36,113 nucleotides of DNA from an uncultured Neomegalonema sp. (GTDB taxonomy: Bacteria; Pseudomonadota; Alphaproteobacteria; Rhodobacterales; Rhodobacteraceae): NCBI GenBank assembly GCA_937995735.1, contig CALKIZ010000102.1, forward strand, positions 1 through 36,113, read 5' to 3'. Made by a program: the position numbers and the translations under genes. Position 1 is the first letter of the stretch. Every line of letters starts with the position of its first letter. The notes beneath the pieces are model-generated. The model was given only the letters and a program-made list of their open reading frames with translations. It did not search any database and was not told the origin of the DNA. Positions 25,554 to 35,205 of this stretch are shown piece after piece.

Positions 25554-26753
25554 ATGAAAATTCTCACGCATCCAACATCTAGTGTTGATAGCACAATGAT
25601 GTTTATCTTTGTCGCAGCAGTTTTGACGATGCCTATCTGGTTGACGCCAATTGGCGCTGCTTATCCTGATTTGATGCAGCGGTTCGTAATTTTCGGATTG
25701 TTCGCGACTGGCTTCAATATTCTGTTCGGTTTGACGGGGTATCTTTCTTTTGGCCATGCCGCGTTCTTGGGAATCGGGTCTTACACGGCGGTATGGAGCT
25801 TTAAGCTGCTGGGCATGAATCCCATTCCTGCGGCCATCTTTGCGGTGGTTGTCAGTGGCGTGTTCGCCCTTATTATTGGTTATGTTTCGCTGCGCCGGTC
25901 AGGGATTTACTTCTCGATCCTGACACTGGCCTTTGCACAAATGTGCTACGCGATTGCCTATTCCGACCTGATCGGAAAGTTTCTCGGCATCAACTTGACC
26001 AATGGTGAAACCGGTCTGCGTGTTCTCGCTGACGATCCGCGCATTATGGATGGCGTGCTGACCAGCGGCATTGATACCAGCGCGTTGACCGTCAATCTTT
26101 TCGGTCTTGATCTGACGCATACATGGGTGTGGAACGGCTTTCAGTTTAATGCAGGCTTCTACTTCTGTGCCTTCGTCTTGATCATTGCATCTTATATCGC
26201 GATGCGGATTTTCCGCTCACCTTTTGGCTTGATGTTGAAGGCGGTAAAGACAAACCAAAACCGGCTTAACTATACCGGCGTCAATACAAAGCCATACACA
26301 TTGGCAGCGTTCGTGATTTCAGGAATGTATGCCGGACTTGCAGGTGCGCTGCTTTGTATTACTGACCCGCTTGCGGGTGCAGAGCGGATGCAATGGACAG
26401 CTTCTGGCGAGGTTGTTTTGATGGTGATCTTAGGCGGTATGGGCACGCTGATGGGTCCAATGCTCGGCGCAGGGATTATTAAGTTTTCCGAACAGAAGTT
26501 CTCAACATGGGGTAAGCCGGAACTGCATGAGTTTCTCGCGTTTATTCCCGATGGTATCCGTGACACGGTGGTATCGGTTGCAAGTCTCTTCGTTGGGTCC
26601 GGATGGCACCTGACCCTTGGTCTTGTTTTCATGTTGATCGTGATCTTTCTTCCGGGTGGCATCGTTGAGGGTGGCCGTCGGATACTCATGATTGTCACTG
26701 GCAGCAACCGACGCAATCGGCAGATTCAAGCAGCCGCGCAAGCGGCGGAGTAG
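25554..26753 (+). CDS. ABC importer permease, LivM-type (HAAT family)
   Basis: The 399-residue membrane protein has the LivM marks [37 protein letters not shown] and [20 protein letters not shown], with about ten hydrophobic helices. An insertion near residues 145-185 (after [11 protein letters not shown]) probably forms a periplasmic loop. It pairs with the LivH-type permease. The start ATG lies three bases after the previous stop, and the stop is nine bases before the first ATPase gene, so the operon is tightly packed. Confidence 0.9.
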   Translation: MKILTHPTSSVDSTMMFIFVAAVLTMPIWLTPIGAAYPDLMQRFVIFGLFATGFNILFGLTGYLSFGHAAFLGIGSYTAVWSFKLLGMNPIPAAIFAVVVSGVFALIIGYVSLRRSGIYFSILTLAFAQMCYAIAYSDLIGKFLGINLTNGETGLRVLADDPRIMDGVLTSGIDTSALTVNLFGLDLTHTWVWNGFQFNAGFYFCAFVLIIASYIAMRIFRSPFGLMLKAVKTNQNRLNYTGVNTKPYTLAAFVISGMYAGLAGALLCITDPLAGAERMQWTASGEVVLMVILGGMGTLMGPMLGAGIIKFSEQKFSTWGKPELHEFLAFIPDGIRDTVVSVASLFVGSGWHLTLGLVFMLIVIFLPGGIVEGGRRILMIVTGSNRRNRQIQAAAQAAE

Positions 26754-26762
26754 GGCGGGACA

Positions 26763-27524
26763 ATGGCTATTCTTCAAGTTCGAAACGTTAATAAACGCTT
26801 CGGAGGTTTACAGGCGCTCAACGATGTAAATCTCTCGGTTGAGCAAGGCACGATTCATGCGATTATCGGCCCGAATGGTGCGGGTAAATCGACATTGCTC
26901 AATTGCTTTGTCGGACGTCTGACACCTGACACAGGCAGCGTGATGTTTAACGGCAAATCTTTGCTCGAAATCACACCTCATGAAATCAATCAAGCCGGCG
27001 TTTCTCGGGTGTTTCAAACGCCAGAGATTTTCACTGATCTGACTATCCTAGAGAATGTCATGATACCGACTTTTGCGCATCGGGATGGCTCCTTTAAAGT
27101 AAACTGGTGGCCTCGAGTCGATAAAGAAGCCCAGACTCGTGATCACGCGATGAGCGTTCTCGATGAGATTGGTCTTGTTGACAAAAAAGATGTCGTCGCT
27201 TCGGCTCTTTCACGTGGCGATAAACGTCGTTTGGAAATGGCAATGTGTTTGGCGCAAGACCCTAAGCTCTTGTTGCTTGATGAGCCAACGGCGGGCATGT
27301 CCCGTGCCGACACCAACGCCACGATTGATCTGCTAAAACGCATCGGAAAGTCGCGCGGTATTACAAAAGTTATTATTGAGCATGACATGCATGTTGTCTT
27401 TTCGCTTGCCGATAAGATTGCTGTGTTGGCGCAGGGCGCCGTCATTGCTGAAGATTTACCAGAAAATATTAAGACCGATCCGCGCGTTAAAGAAGCGTAT
27501 CTCGGTGAGGAAGCTGTAGCATGA
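26763..27524 (+). CDS. ABC importer ATPase, LivG-type
   Basis: The 253-residue protein has Walker A GPNGAGKST, Q loop RVFQTPEIF, Walker B LLLLDEPTAGMS and the switch His in IIEHDMHVVF. The ABC signature reads ALSRGDKRRLEMA, instead of the commoner LSYGxQRRLEIA, so its third position carries Arg. It hydrolyses ATP on the inner face of the importer. Its stop overlaps the next ATPase start by 4 bp. Confidence 0.92.
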   Translation: MAILQVRNVNKRFGGLQALNDVNLSVEQGTIHAIIGPNGAGKSTLLNCFVGRLTPDTGSVMFNGKSLLEITPHEINQAGVSRVFQTPEIFTDLTILENVMIPTFAHRDGSFKVNWWPRVDKEAQTRDHAMSVLDEIGLVDKKDVVASALSRGDKRRLEMAMCLAQDPKLLLLDEPTAGMSRADTNATIDLLKRIGKSRGITKVIIEHDMHVVFSLADKIAVLAQGAVIAEDLPENIKTDPRVKEAYLGEEAVA

Positions 27525-28282
27525 CCGACACCGCACAAGCATCTGCTTGGAAAGACAGCGCACAGGTACAGGGCACGACTGAGTTCTTCGAAGCTAAAGA
27601 CATTAATGCCTATTACGGTCAAAGTTGGATCGTTCAAGGTGTTAGCCTCAAGGTGCGACGCGGCGAGGTTCTCGCGCTTTTGGGCCGTAATGGTGCTGGC
27701 AAGACGTCGACTCTGCGAAGCATTGCCCAAATTGGCGAACCGGAACTTCAGTCGGGTGAAATCTGGCTTGATGGCGGAGCGCTCCACACAATGGAATCGC
27801 ACGAAGCCGCTGTCGCGGGGGTTGGTCTTGTCCCTGAAGATCGGCGCATTATTCCCGGCCTAACAGTTCACGAAAATCTTGAACTTGCTCAAATCGTTGA
27901 GCCGAAAGGCTGGCCGATTGAACTTCTATACGAGCGCTTTCCACGTTTGGCCGAGCGCCGCAAACAAGAAGCAACCACGATGTCGGGCGGCGAACAGCAA
28001 ATGCTCGCCGTGGCGCGTGCAATGGCCCGCGATGTAAAACTGTTGCTTCTTGATGAGCCGTATGAAGGCCTTGCGCCTGTTATCGTTCAGGAAATCGAGC
28101 GTATCGTTCGTGAAATTAAAGAAGCTGGCATTACAACGATTATCGTTGAGCAAAATGCGGTTGCTGCTTTGAAATTGGCGGATCGGGCGGCGATCCTCGA
28201 TACAGGCCAGATCGTCTATGATGGATCAGCGCAGGAAGTCCTCGACAATGTTGAACTTCGCGAGAAATACCTCGCGATCTGA
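27521..28282 (+). CDS. ABC importer ATPase, LivF-type
   Basis: The 253-residue protein has Walker A GRNGAGKTS, signature TMSGGEQQMLAVARAMA, Walker B LLLLDEPYEGLAP and switch His replaced by Q (VEQN), as in LivF proteins. About 20 residues at the N terminus (MTDTAQASAWKDSAQVQGTT) precede the conserved core and are extra compared with LivF. It partners the LivG-type ATPase. It is the last gene of the five-gene importer operon; a gap of 57 bases follows before the VOC gene. Confidence 0.92.
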   Translation: MTDTAQASAWKDSAQVQGTTEFFEAKDINAYYGQSWIVQGVSLKVRRGEVLALLGRNGAGKTSTLRSIAQIGEPELQSGEIWLDGGALHTMESHEAAVAGVGLVPEDRRIIPGLTVHENLELAQIVEPKGWPIELLYERFPRLAERRKQEATTMSGGEQQMLAVARAMARDVKLLLLDEPYEGLAPVIVQEIERIVREIKEAGITTIIVEQNAVAALKLADRAAILDTGQIVYDGSAQEVLDNVELREKYLAI

Positions 28283-28339
28283 CATCCCGCGCCAGATAGT
28301 GCTAAAGAGCGTGCATCTTGCTATGAGGAGATGCATCTC

Positions 28340-28714
28340 ATGATCGACCTAAAACCGACAGTGCCGATCTTTCGAAGCTTTAACGAATCAATGACCCGGG
28401 ATTTTTATCTCGGGTTTTTGGGTTCCGACATCGCTTTTGAACATCGGTTCAGCGTAGATGCTCCTTTGTATATGGGCGTGAAGCGCGCGGGCTGTGAAAT
28501 TCATCTCTCTGAACATTTTGGTGATGCGATACCCGGTAGTGCTGTGCGCATAGAAGTTGATAATGTCGATGCTTATTGTGCTGAGGTAAACGCGAAGGAT
28601 TACCGATTTGCAGCGCCCGGTTTACAGGATCAAGAATGGGGATGGCGGGAGATGACGGTAAAAGATCCATCCGGCAATCGTCTTGTATTTTGCTCGCCGC
28701 TACATCATGGCTGA
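28340..28714 (+). CDS. Glyoxalase/bleomycin-resistance (VOC) superfamily protein
   Basis: The 124-residue protein has the single-domain VOC layout: VPIFRSFNESMTRDFYLGFLG at the N terminus, a middle strand with CEIHLSEHFGD, and a C-terminal WGWREMTVKDPSGNRLVFC ending. The start is taken at ATG 28340, because AGGAG (28326-28330) is nine bases before it. The in-frame ATG at 28331 would touch the same AGGAG. VOC proteins bind metals and act on aldehydes, aromatic ring diols or as antibiotic-binding proteins; which applies cannot be told. Its end overlaps the LysR start by 8 bp, so they are probably co-transcribed. Confidence 0.85.
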   Translation: MIDLKPTVPIFRSFNESMTRDFYLGFLGSDIAFEHRFSVDAPLYMGVKRAGCEIHLSEHFGDAIPGSAVRIEVDNVDAYCAEVNAKDYRFAAPGLQDQEWGWREMTVKDPSGNRLVFCSPLHHG

Positions 28715-29594
28715 TTTACGCGATATGGAACTGATTGCCGCCTTAGCGCGGCACAAGCATTTCGCCCGTGCAGCGGAAGAGTGTGGCATTTCCCAACCTG
28801 CCTTCTCAGCGCGTATTCGCAATTTTGAGACGACCCTCGGGGTTCCAATGGTCAAGCGGGGAAACCGGTTTCTCGGTTTTACGCCAGAAGGTGAAATAGT
28901 TCTGAAGTGGGCACGCCGCATGATCCTAGATGCGGATGGGATGCGGCAGGAAGTTCAATCGGCTAAAGGCGCTCTGGTCGGTCGATTAAGTATCGGGGCC
29001 GTCCCCACCGCTTTGACTTTTGCGGCAGGTGTTCCTGCACAAATACACAAGCACCATCCGGGCTTAGCAATGCGCCTTCTTTCGATGTCGTCCTCAGACA
29101 TTATTCGCGGTATTGAAGATTTCACGCTCGATGCTGGAATTACGTATTTGGATGATCGTGCGCTCGGTTCGCTTAAGACCGTTCCGCTTTATGATGAGCA
29201 ATATGTCCTCCTCGTCCCGCCAGCGCTCGCACCCCGGCAATCAGGCACAGTGACATGGCGAGAGGCAGCAGATTTACCTCTCTGTCTATTAACGTCGAAT
29301 ATGCGGAACCGCCAAATCGTCGATGAGATATTCGCAAGCGTCGGTGCATCACCAAAGCCGATTATGGAAACGAATGCTTTTGTTGCTGCCTTGACTCAGG
29401 TGGCTAGAGGAGCGTTGGCAACGATCGCACCGGAACTTTTGGCTGATACCCTACCGATTGCTGAAGGATCAGTCCGATTACGCCTTGTCGAACCACAGGC
29501 GGCGCGGTCCATTGGCCTTGTTATGGCAGACCGTGACCCACAGCCTCCGGCGCTTAAAGCGTTTTCGGACGTTATCCAGAAAATTGCACGATAA
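28707..29594 (+). CDS. LysR-family regulator, possibly FdsR-like
   Basis: The 295-residue protein has the LysR winged helix-turn-helix near the N terminus (ELIAALARHKHFARAAEECG, then ISQPAFSARIRNFE). A co-inducer-binding domain follows (GRLSIGAVPTALTFAAGV; LTSNMRNRQIVDEIF). TTG 28683 is an alternative start; ATG 28707 (MADLRDMELI) fits the family better. It directly precedes the formate dehydrogenase genes on the same strand. In Cupriavidus the regulator FdsR belongs to the LysR family and controls fds genes, so a similar role here is likely but not proven. Confidence 0.85.
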   Translation: MADLRDMELIAALARHKHFARAAEECGISQPAFSARIRNFETTLGVPMVKRGNRFLGFTPEGEIVLKWARRMILDADGMRQEVQSAKGALVGRLSIGAVPTALTFAAGVPAQIHKHHPGLAMRLLSMSSSDIIRGIEDFTLDAGITYLDDRALGSLKTVPLYDEQYVLLVPPALAPRQSGTVTWREAADLPLCLLTSNMRNRQIVDEIFASVGASPKPIMETNAFVAALTQVARGALATIAPELLADTLPIAEGSVRLRLVEPQAARSIGLVMADRDPQPPALKAFSDVIQKIAR

Positions 29595-29646
29595 CTTTTG
29601 CCTAATGCGTCTTCGCGAATCTGAATTTGCAGCGATACACTCCGTT

Positions 29647-29666
29647 CTGTCAGTTTCGCGCGACAG
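29647..29666. promoter_or_regulatory. Inverted repeat before the formate dehydrogenase genes
   Basis: CTGTC and GACAG flank AGTTTCGCGC, 19 bases before the ATG at 29685. The short arms make it a weak candidate for an operator of the LysR regulator. Confidence 0.25.
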
Positions 29667-29684
29667 ATTATGCGGAGATAGATT

Positions 29685-31367
29685 ATGCCGTTGGATGACA
29701 CAGGTGTTTGGAAAAAGGGCAAAGGCAAGGGCCGCCCAACCCCTAAAGGGCGTCAGGTCGATGCCGCAGCGCTGGCTGAAATAAAAGACCTGTTGGGCGA
29801 TCAACCGCGTCGCCGCGATCTGTTGATCGAATTTTTGCATAAAATCCAAGATAAATACGGCCATCTCTCGGCGGCACATCTTGCGGCATTGGCTGACGAG
29901 ATGCGGATGGCGATGGCGGAGGTTTACGAAGTCGCCACGTTCTACGCTCATTTCGATGTCGTGAAAGAGGGCGAGACACCGCCGCCCGCTCTGACCATTC
30001 GGGTGTGCGATTCTCTGTCTTGTGAACTGGCCGGAGCGCAGCAACTAAAGGCCGCGCTCGAAGACGGGCTAGATCCTGCCGCAGTCCGTGTGCTTCGCGC
30101 GCCATGTATGGGCCGTTGTGATACCGCGCCGGTCCTGGAGCTTGGCCATGCGCATATCGACAATGCCACACCGGAAAAAGTAAAGGCGGCGATTACGGCG
30201 GGCGATACCCACGCGATTATCCCAGACTATCAAGCCTATGATGATTATGTCGCTAAAGGTGGTTACGAGACGTTGAAAGCGTTGCGCGGCGGATTGAAAA
30301 CACCCGATCAAGTGCAGGATGAAGTTTTATCTTCCGGCTTGCGTGGCATGGGCGGTGCAGGCTTCCCATCCGGCAAAAAATGGTCTTTCGTTCGCGCCGA
30401 AGCCGGGCCACGCTATCTTGCAGTCAACGGTGATGAGGGCGAGCCGGGTACGTTTAAAGACCGCTATTTCCTAGAACGCGAGCCGCATACCTTCCTTGAA
30501 GGTATGTTGATTGCGGCTTGGGCAGTTGAGGCGGAAACGGCCTTTATCTACATGCGCGATGAATATCCTGCTATCCTCCATATCCTTGCTGATGAGATAG
30601 CGAAACTCGAAGCTGCCGGTATCGTCGAACCGGGATACATTGATCTGCGCCGGGGTGCGGGTGCGTATATCTGCGGTGAAGAAAGCGCGATGATTGAAAG
30701 CATCGAGGGCAAGCGCGGCCTCCCGCGTCATCGCCCTCCGTATGTGGCGCAAGTCGGCGTCTTTGATCGCCCGACGCTGGTTCATAACATTGAGACATTG
30801 CATTGGGTGTGCCGCATCGCGCGCGAAGGCGCAGCGTGCTTTGGCGACCATGGTGTGAATGACCGCAAGGGTCTGAGGTCATATTCGGTATCGGGCCGTG
30901 TGAAAGAACCCGGCGTAAAAATTCTACCTGCTGGATCTACGATCATGGATTTGATCGAAGCATCGGGCGGCATGTCCGAAGGTGAGTTCTACGCCTATCA
31001 ACCCGGTGGTCCGTCTGCCGGTTTGCTGCCCGCGAGCATGAACGATATTCCACTCGACTTTGATACCTTGCAACCGCATGGATCGTTTATCGGGTCGGCG
31101 GCAGTGGTGGTTCTGTCCGATAAAGACCGCGCCCGCGATGCCGCGCTGAACATGCTGCGTTTCTTCGAGGATGAAAGCTGCGGTCAATGTACACCGTGCC
31201 GTGTCGGTTGCGAGAAAGCTGTCAAGCTGATGGAGCAAGACAAGTGGGACAGCGCATTGCTGACCGACCTCTGCGAGACAATGGTCGACGCCTCCATCTG
31301 TGGCCTTGGCCAAGCCGCACCGAACCCGATCCTGCTGACGATCAAGCATTTCGGGGATGAGATTTGA
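29685..31367 (+). CDS. fdsB: NAD-dependent formate dehydrogenase, fused gamma (NuoE-like) and beta (NuoF-like) subunits
   Basis: The 560-residue protein joins two subunits. Residues 1-160 are NuoE/FdsG-like with 2Fe-2S cysteines C108, C113, C141 and C145 (VCDSLSCEL; CMGRCDTAP). The rest is NuoF/FdsB-like, with GMGGAGFPSGKKWSF and NGDEGEPGTFKDR for FMN and NADH, and a 4Fe-4S motif C499-GQ-C-TP-C plus C539. It passes electrons from the alpha subunit to NAD+. A GGAGA site precedes the ATG. Downstream of it an opposite-strand sulfotransferase intervenes before the alpha subunit. The absence of other Nuo subunits, and the adjacent alpha subunit, argue against complex I. Confidence 0.92.
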   Translation: MPLDDTGVWKKGKGKGRPTPKGRQVDAAALAEIKDLLGDQPRRRDLLIEFLHKIQDKYGHLSAAHLAALADEMRMAMAEVYEVATFYAHFDVVKEGETPPPALTIRVCDSLSCELAGAQQLKAALEDGLDPAAVRVLRAPCMGRCDTAPVLELGHAHIDNATPEKVKAAITAGDTHAIIPDYQAYDDYVAKGGYETLKALRGGLKTPDQVQDEVLSSGLRGMGGAGFPSGKKWSFVRAEAGPRYLAVNGDEGEPGTFKDRYFLEREPHTFLEGMLIAAWAVEAETAFIYMRDEYPAILHILADEIAKLEAAGIVEPGYIDLRRGAGAYICGEESAMIESIEGKRGLPRHRPPYVAQVGVFDRPTLVHNIETLHWVCRIAREGAACFGDHGVNDRKGLRSYSVSGRVKEPGVKILPAGSTIMDLIEASGGMSEGEFYAYQPGGPSAGLLPASMNDIPLDFDTLQPHGSFIGSAAVVVLSDKDRARDAALNMLRFFEDESCGQCTPCRVGCEKAVKLMEQDKWDSALLTDLCETMVDASICGLGQAAPNPILLTIKHFGDEI

Positions 31368-31429
31368 TCTTGTCGGGCTACACCGAAACGTCGCGGCAGA
31401 GGGAGAGAGTCGCCTGTTCTCAGGTAACT

Positions 31430-32260
31430 TCAGTCATAGCCAAAGCGCGCCATGACCTCGCCGTGATCCGCCAAAATGCGCGCGGCTATCGGTTCGGGCA
31501 GGGTGTCGCGCCATTGTCCCGCGCGTCCTTTACGGAAAAACCGTTCTTGCGCGCCCGAGCGTTCCTCGAAACCACCTTTGGCTTCCATCTTCGACAGCGA
31601 GTCAAAAGAAGCGTATTTGATCGCCCTTTTCAGGGTCGCCTTGTCGAGCGGCGCACCCATACTTTTGACAATCTTCGCAAAGGCGGTTTCGGGATCAGCG
31701 GTCATGTCTTCGTAGCGGATCGTACAGACATTAATGTCGGTCGCATCCACCCAACTGCGAACATGACCCGACCAGCTATCCATGAATTGCGCAACAATTT
31801 TTTGTCCAGCCGGAGTTCCGTTGCTCGAATCATTCAACGCTTGTGCTGCGTCCTCAAAGCTAAGGCCAAAATGATCGGCATAGGAAATCACCACATCGCG
31901 CGGGTCGCGGATCACGTAAAGTGCCAACTGGGTCAAGGCCTCAGGGATCAACGGCAAAGCGGCTTCCATACGGTTGGCATTATGGGTTTTGATCAAGCTC
32001 ATCGGCGCTTGCCCCGCGATGCGGGACAACACCACTTGCCGCGCCTGCATCTGTTCGGCGGTCGTCAGTTTCTCGGCAGGCTTCTTGGTAATCTCGCTAT
32101 AGTGCGTACCAGAACTGTCGCCGGAGCTAATCTGTTTCAACATGGCCAAAGGCATCGGGCCATCATGGTTGAAAAAGTAATTTCCCAGAAAAGCCCGCAG
32201 CCAAGTGTTGCCGGATTTGGGATAAGAACTGAGCCAGATCAGGCTGCGATTGGTCTGCAT
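31430..32260 (-). CDS. Sulfotransferase domain protein
   Basis: The 276-residue protein begins with LIWLSSYPKSGNTWLRAFLG, the 5'-phosphosulfate-binding loop of PAPS-dependent sulfotransferases. YVIRDPRDVVISYADHFG is the 3'-phosphate-binding segment, and WSGHVRSWVDATDINVCTIR with YEDM follows further on. It transfers sulfate from PAPS to a hydroxyl or amine acceptor that cannot be predicted. It lies on the opposite strand between the two formate dehydrogenase genes, with 62 bases on the left and 145 on the right. It is therefore not part of that operon and looks inserted. Long plus-strand frames over it are shadows. Confidence 0.88.
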   Translation of the reverse strand: MQTNRSLIWLSSYPKSGNTWLRAFLGNYFFNHDGPMPLAMLKQISSGDSSGTHYSEITKKPAEKLTTAEQMQARQVVLSRIAGQAPMSLIKTHNANRMEAALPLIPEALTQLALYVIRDPRDVVISYADHFGLSFEDAAQALNDSSNGTPAGQKIVAQFMDSWSGHVRSWVDATDINVCTIRYEDMTADPETAFAKIVKSMGAPLDKATLKRAIKYASFDSLSKMEAKGGFEERSGAQERFFRKGRAGQWRDTLPEPIAARILADHGEVMARFGYD

Positions 32261-32405
32261 GGTTTACCAAAATCCTCGGGCCGCTCGAATACCACTCACA
32301 CAAAATCTTCGCGTGTTTCGTTCAGCGAAAACCGTATGAGATATGTGATTGACTTATCTTACTTGCTGCCTTCTCACAATACGACATCGATCACAGGAGC
32401 CTGTC

Positions 32406-35198
32406 ATGGCTGACGGAAGCACATTGCCGACCACAACCTTCACCCTCGATGGGAAAGAAGTAACAGCCAAGCCCGGTGAGAGCATCTGGGAAGTAGCCAA
32501 GCGTATGGGCACTAAAATTCCGCATCTGTGTCATGCGGATGAACCGGGTTATCGCAGTGATGGCAACTGCCGTGCCTGTATGGTCGAGATCGAAGGTGAG
32601 CGCGTGCTTGCGGCGTCGTGTATCCGCACACCGTCTGAAGGCATGGTGGTCAACTCGGCTTCAGCCCGCGCGGAAAAGGCCCGCAAAGGTGTGATGGAGT
32701 TGTTGCTCGCTGATCAACCGGATCGCGCGGATGCCCATGATGCCTCTTCGCATTTCTGGAATATGGCAGACCTTTGTGAAGTTTCGGACAGCCGATACCC
32801 TGCGATGGAAGAAAACCGCATTCCGCTGCTCGATGGCTCACACGTTGCGATGCGGGTCAACCTCGATGCTTGTATCCATTGTAACCTTTGCGTTCGGGCC
32901 TGCCGTGAAGTCCAAGTCAATGATGTAATCGGAATGGCGGGCCGTGGTCACGACGCCAAGATCGTTTTCGACTTTGATGACCCTATGGGCGCGTCAAGCT
33001 GTGTCGCTTGCGGAGAATGCGTTCAAGCATGTCCAACCGGTGCGCTGATGCCATCTACTGTTGTTGATGCTGCGGAGCGCGGTGACCGTGCTGATTATGA
33101 TCGCGAAGTGCAATCGGTTTGCCCCTATTGCGGCGTTGGCTGTCAGCTGACCTTCAAGATCAAAGATGATCAGATCAAATACGTCGAGGGTGCAAATGGC
33201 CCGGCCAATGAGCAACGCCTCTGTGTTAAAGGTCGTTTCGGATTTGATTACGTCAATCATCCGCACCGTTTGACCAAACCGCTCATCCGCCGTGATGATG
33301 CCCCTGCCAAGGGTCTGAATGTTGACCCCGGAAATGTCCTGACTCATTTCCGCGAAGCGACGTGGGAAGAAGCGTTAAAGCGTGCGGCTTCCGGTTTGAA
33401 CAACGTGAAAGCTGACAAAGGCGGACAAGGCATTGCCGGTTTTGGCTCGGCAAAATGTTCTAATGAAGAAGCCTATCTTTTCCAAAAGCTCATCCGTGAA
33501 GCCTTCGGTCATAATAACGTCGATCACTGCACACGGCTTTGCCATGCGTCCTCAGTGGCGGCACTGATGGAGAACGTTGGCTCGGGTGCGGTGACTGCGA
33601 CGTTCAATGAGATTGAGAACGCCGATGTTGCGATTGCGATTGGCTGTAACCCTGTTGGCAACCACCCGGTAGCGGCAACATACTTCAAACAATTTACCAA
33701 GCGCGGCGGTACGCTGATCACTATTGATCCCCGCGCGAATGGCATGTTTCGTCATGCCGAGCACGGCCTGCAATTCAACCCCGGAACCGACGTTGCGCTC
33801 TTAAACTCGATCATGAATGTCATCGTGGAAGAGGGTTTAACGGACCGGCAGTATATCGAAGCCTTCACTGAGAACTTCGAAGCACAAAAAGCGCATCTTG
33901 CGGAATACGCGCCAGAAGCCATGAGCGACCTAACCGGCATTGATCCGCAAACGGTTCGCGAAGTTGCCCGCGCTTTTGCCGGTGCAAAGGCTGCGATGAT
34001 TTTCTGGGGCATGGGTGTATCGCAACACACCCATGGCACGGATACATCGCGCTGCTTGATCTCGCTGGCTCTGATGACAGGTCAAGTGGGCCGTCCCGGT
34101 GCTGGCTTGCATCCACTGCGCGGACAAAACAATGTGCAGGGCGCGTCTGATGCCGGTTTGATTCCGATGGTTCTGCCGGACTATCAGAAAGTCATCGACG
34201 AAAGTGTCCGTGAGAAATTCAAAAAGGCATGGGGCTTTGAAGTCCTCGATACACCGGGACTCACGGTTGTTGAAATTATGGATGCGGTTCATGACGGCGA
34301 TATTCGCGGCATGTATGTTCTAGGCGAAAACCCCGCTATGTCCGACCCGGATGTTGACCATGCGCGGGATGCTCTGGCGTTGCTCGATTGTCTCGTGGTG
34401 CAAGATATTTTCCTGACGGAGACTGCGAACTATGCTGATGTGATCTTACCTGCATCGGCATGGCCGGAGAAAAACGGCACGGTGACGAATACCAACCGCC
34501 AAGTTCAAATGGGCCGTAAAGCCCTAGATGCACCCGGTGAGGCGCGCGAAGATTGGGCTATCGTTGTTGACCTTGCGAAAGCGCTGGGCCTTGGATGGGA
34601 TTACACGCACCCGAGCGAAGTCTTTGCCGAGATGAAGCTGGTTATGAACAGCCTCGACAACATCACTTGGGAACGGCTCGAGCGTGAGAATGTCGTGACG
34701 TATCCGTCGCTTTCAGCCGAAGATCCCGGTCAACCAATCGTGTTTGGTGATGGCTTCCCGCGCCCCGAAGGACGCGCCAAGTTTACGCCGGCCTCGTATC
34801 TCCCGCCTGCCGAAGAACCGGATGCTGAGTACCCGTATGTGTTAACAACGGGCCGCTTGCTGGAACATTGGCACACCGGATCGATGACCCGCCGCGCGTC
34901 GGTGCTCGATGCCTTAGAGCCAGAAGCCTCTGTTTCGGTTCATCCAAATACGTTGATGAAACTCGGCGCGGCTCCCGGCGATATGCTCAAGGTGGAAACT
35001 CGTCGGGGCGCTATCGAACTGATGGCCCGTGCGGATACGGCGGTGTCGGAAGAGATGATGTTCATTCCGTTCGCTTATGTTGAAGCAGCGGCAAACATCC
35101 TGACCAACCCGCAACTTGATCCGTTCGGGAAAATTCCCGAGTTCAAATTCTGTGCGGCTAAATTGTCGAAGGCAGAAGAGGTCGTTGCAGCGGAGTGA
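32406..35198 (+). CDS. fdsA: NAD-dependent formate dehydrogenase, molybdenum alpha subunit
   Basis: The 930-residue protein starts at ATG 32406 behind AGGAG (32395-32399); an upstream in-frame start at 32349 is unlikely. N-terminal 2Fe-2S cysteines are in HLCHADEPG, GNCRACMVEIEGE and AASC. Two ferredoxin-like 4Fe-4S clusters follow (ACIHCNLCVRACREV; CVACGECVQACPTGA), then another cluster (VCPYCGVGCQL). The catalytic ligand to molybdenum is C379-H380 in CTRLCHASSVAAL, a cysteine rather than selenocysteine. It oxidises formate to CO2. Length and order match FdsA of oxygen-tolerant NAD-dependent enzymes, not NuoG. The accessory genes fdsC and fdsD, which usually follow, are not seen here. Confidence 0.95.
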   Translation: MADGSTLPTTTFTLDGKEVTAKPGESIWEVAKRMGTKIPHLCHADEPGYRSDGNCRACMVEIEGERVLAASCIRTPSEGMVVNSASARAEKARKGVMELLLADQPDRADAHDASSHFWNMADLCEVSDSRYPAMEENRIPLLDGSHVAMRVNLDACIHCNLCVRACREVQVNDVIGMAGRGHDAKIVFDFDDPMGASSCVACGECVQACPTGALMPSTVVDAAERGDRADYDREVQSVCPYCGVGCQLTFKIKDDQIKYVEGANGPANEQRLCVKGRFGFDYVNHPHRLTKPLIRRDDAPAKGLNVDPGNVLTHFREATWEEALKRAASGLNNVKADKGGQGIAGFGSAKCSNEEAYLFQKLIREAFGHNNVDHCTRLCHASSVAALMENVGSGAVTATFNEIENADVAIAIGCNPVGNHPVAATYFKQFTKRGGTLITIDPRANGMFRHAEHGLQFNPGTDVALLNSIMNVIVEEGLTDRQYIEAFTENFEAQKAHLAEYAPEAMSDLTGIDPQTVREVARAFAGAKAAMIFWGMGVSQHTHGTDTSRCLISLALMTGQVGRPGAGLHPLRGQNNVQGASDAGLIPMVLPDYQKVIDESVREKFKKAWGFEVLDTPGLTVVEIMDAVHDGDIRGMYVLGENPAMSDPDVDHARDALALLDCLVVQDIFLTETANYADVILPASAWPEKNGTVTNTNRQVQMGRKALDAPGEAREDWAIVVDLAKALGLGWDYTHPSEVFAEMKLVMNSLDNITWERLERENVVTYPSLSAEDPGQPIVFGDGFPRPEGRAKFTPASYLPPAEEPDAEYPYVLTTGRLLEHWHTGSMTRRASVLDALEPEASVSVHPNTLMKLGAAPGDMLKVETRRGAIELMARADTAVSEEMMFIPFAYVEAAANILTNPQLDPFGKIPEFKFCAAKLSKAEEVVAAE

Positions 35199-35205
35199 TA
35201 AAAAC

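Noticed and set aside
27143-27802. 219-codon minus-strand frame over the two ABC ATPases
   Set aside because: It overlaps two genes with intact Walker motifs and has no family features.
23018-28282. Urea transporter urtABCDE
   Set aside because: The domain set fits, but no urease genes are present and the binding protein has no feature specific to UrtA; the broader HAAT family is the safe call.
31364-32413. 349-codon plus-strand open frame over the sulfotransferase
   Set aside because: It is antisense to a protein with clear PAPS-binding motifs, is Arg/His/Gly-rich, and shows no recognisable domain.
32406-35198. Complex I subunit NuoG
   Set aside because: The protein has the formate dehydrogenase catalytic Cys-His pair and molybdopterin-binding C-terminal domain, and no other nuo genes are nearby.
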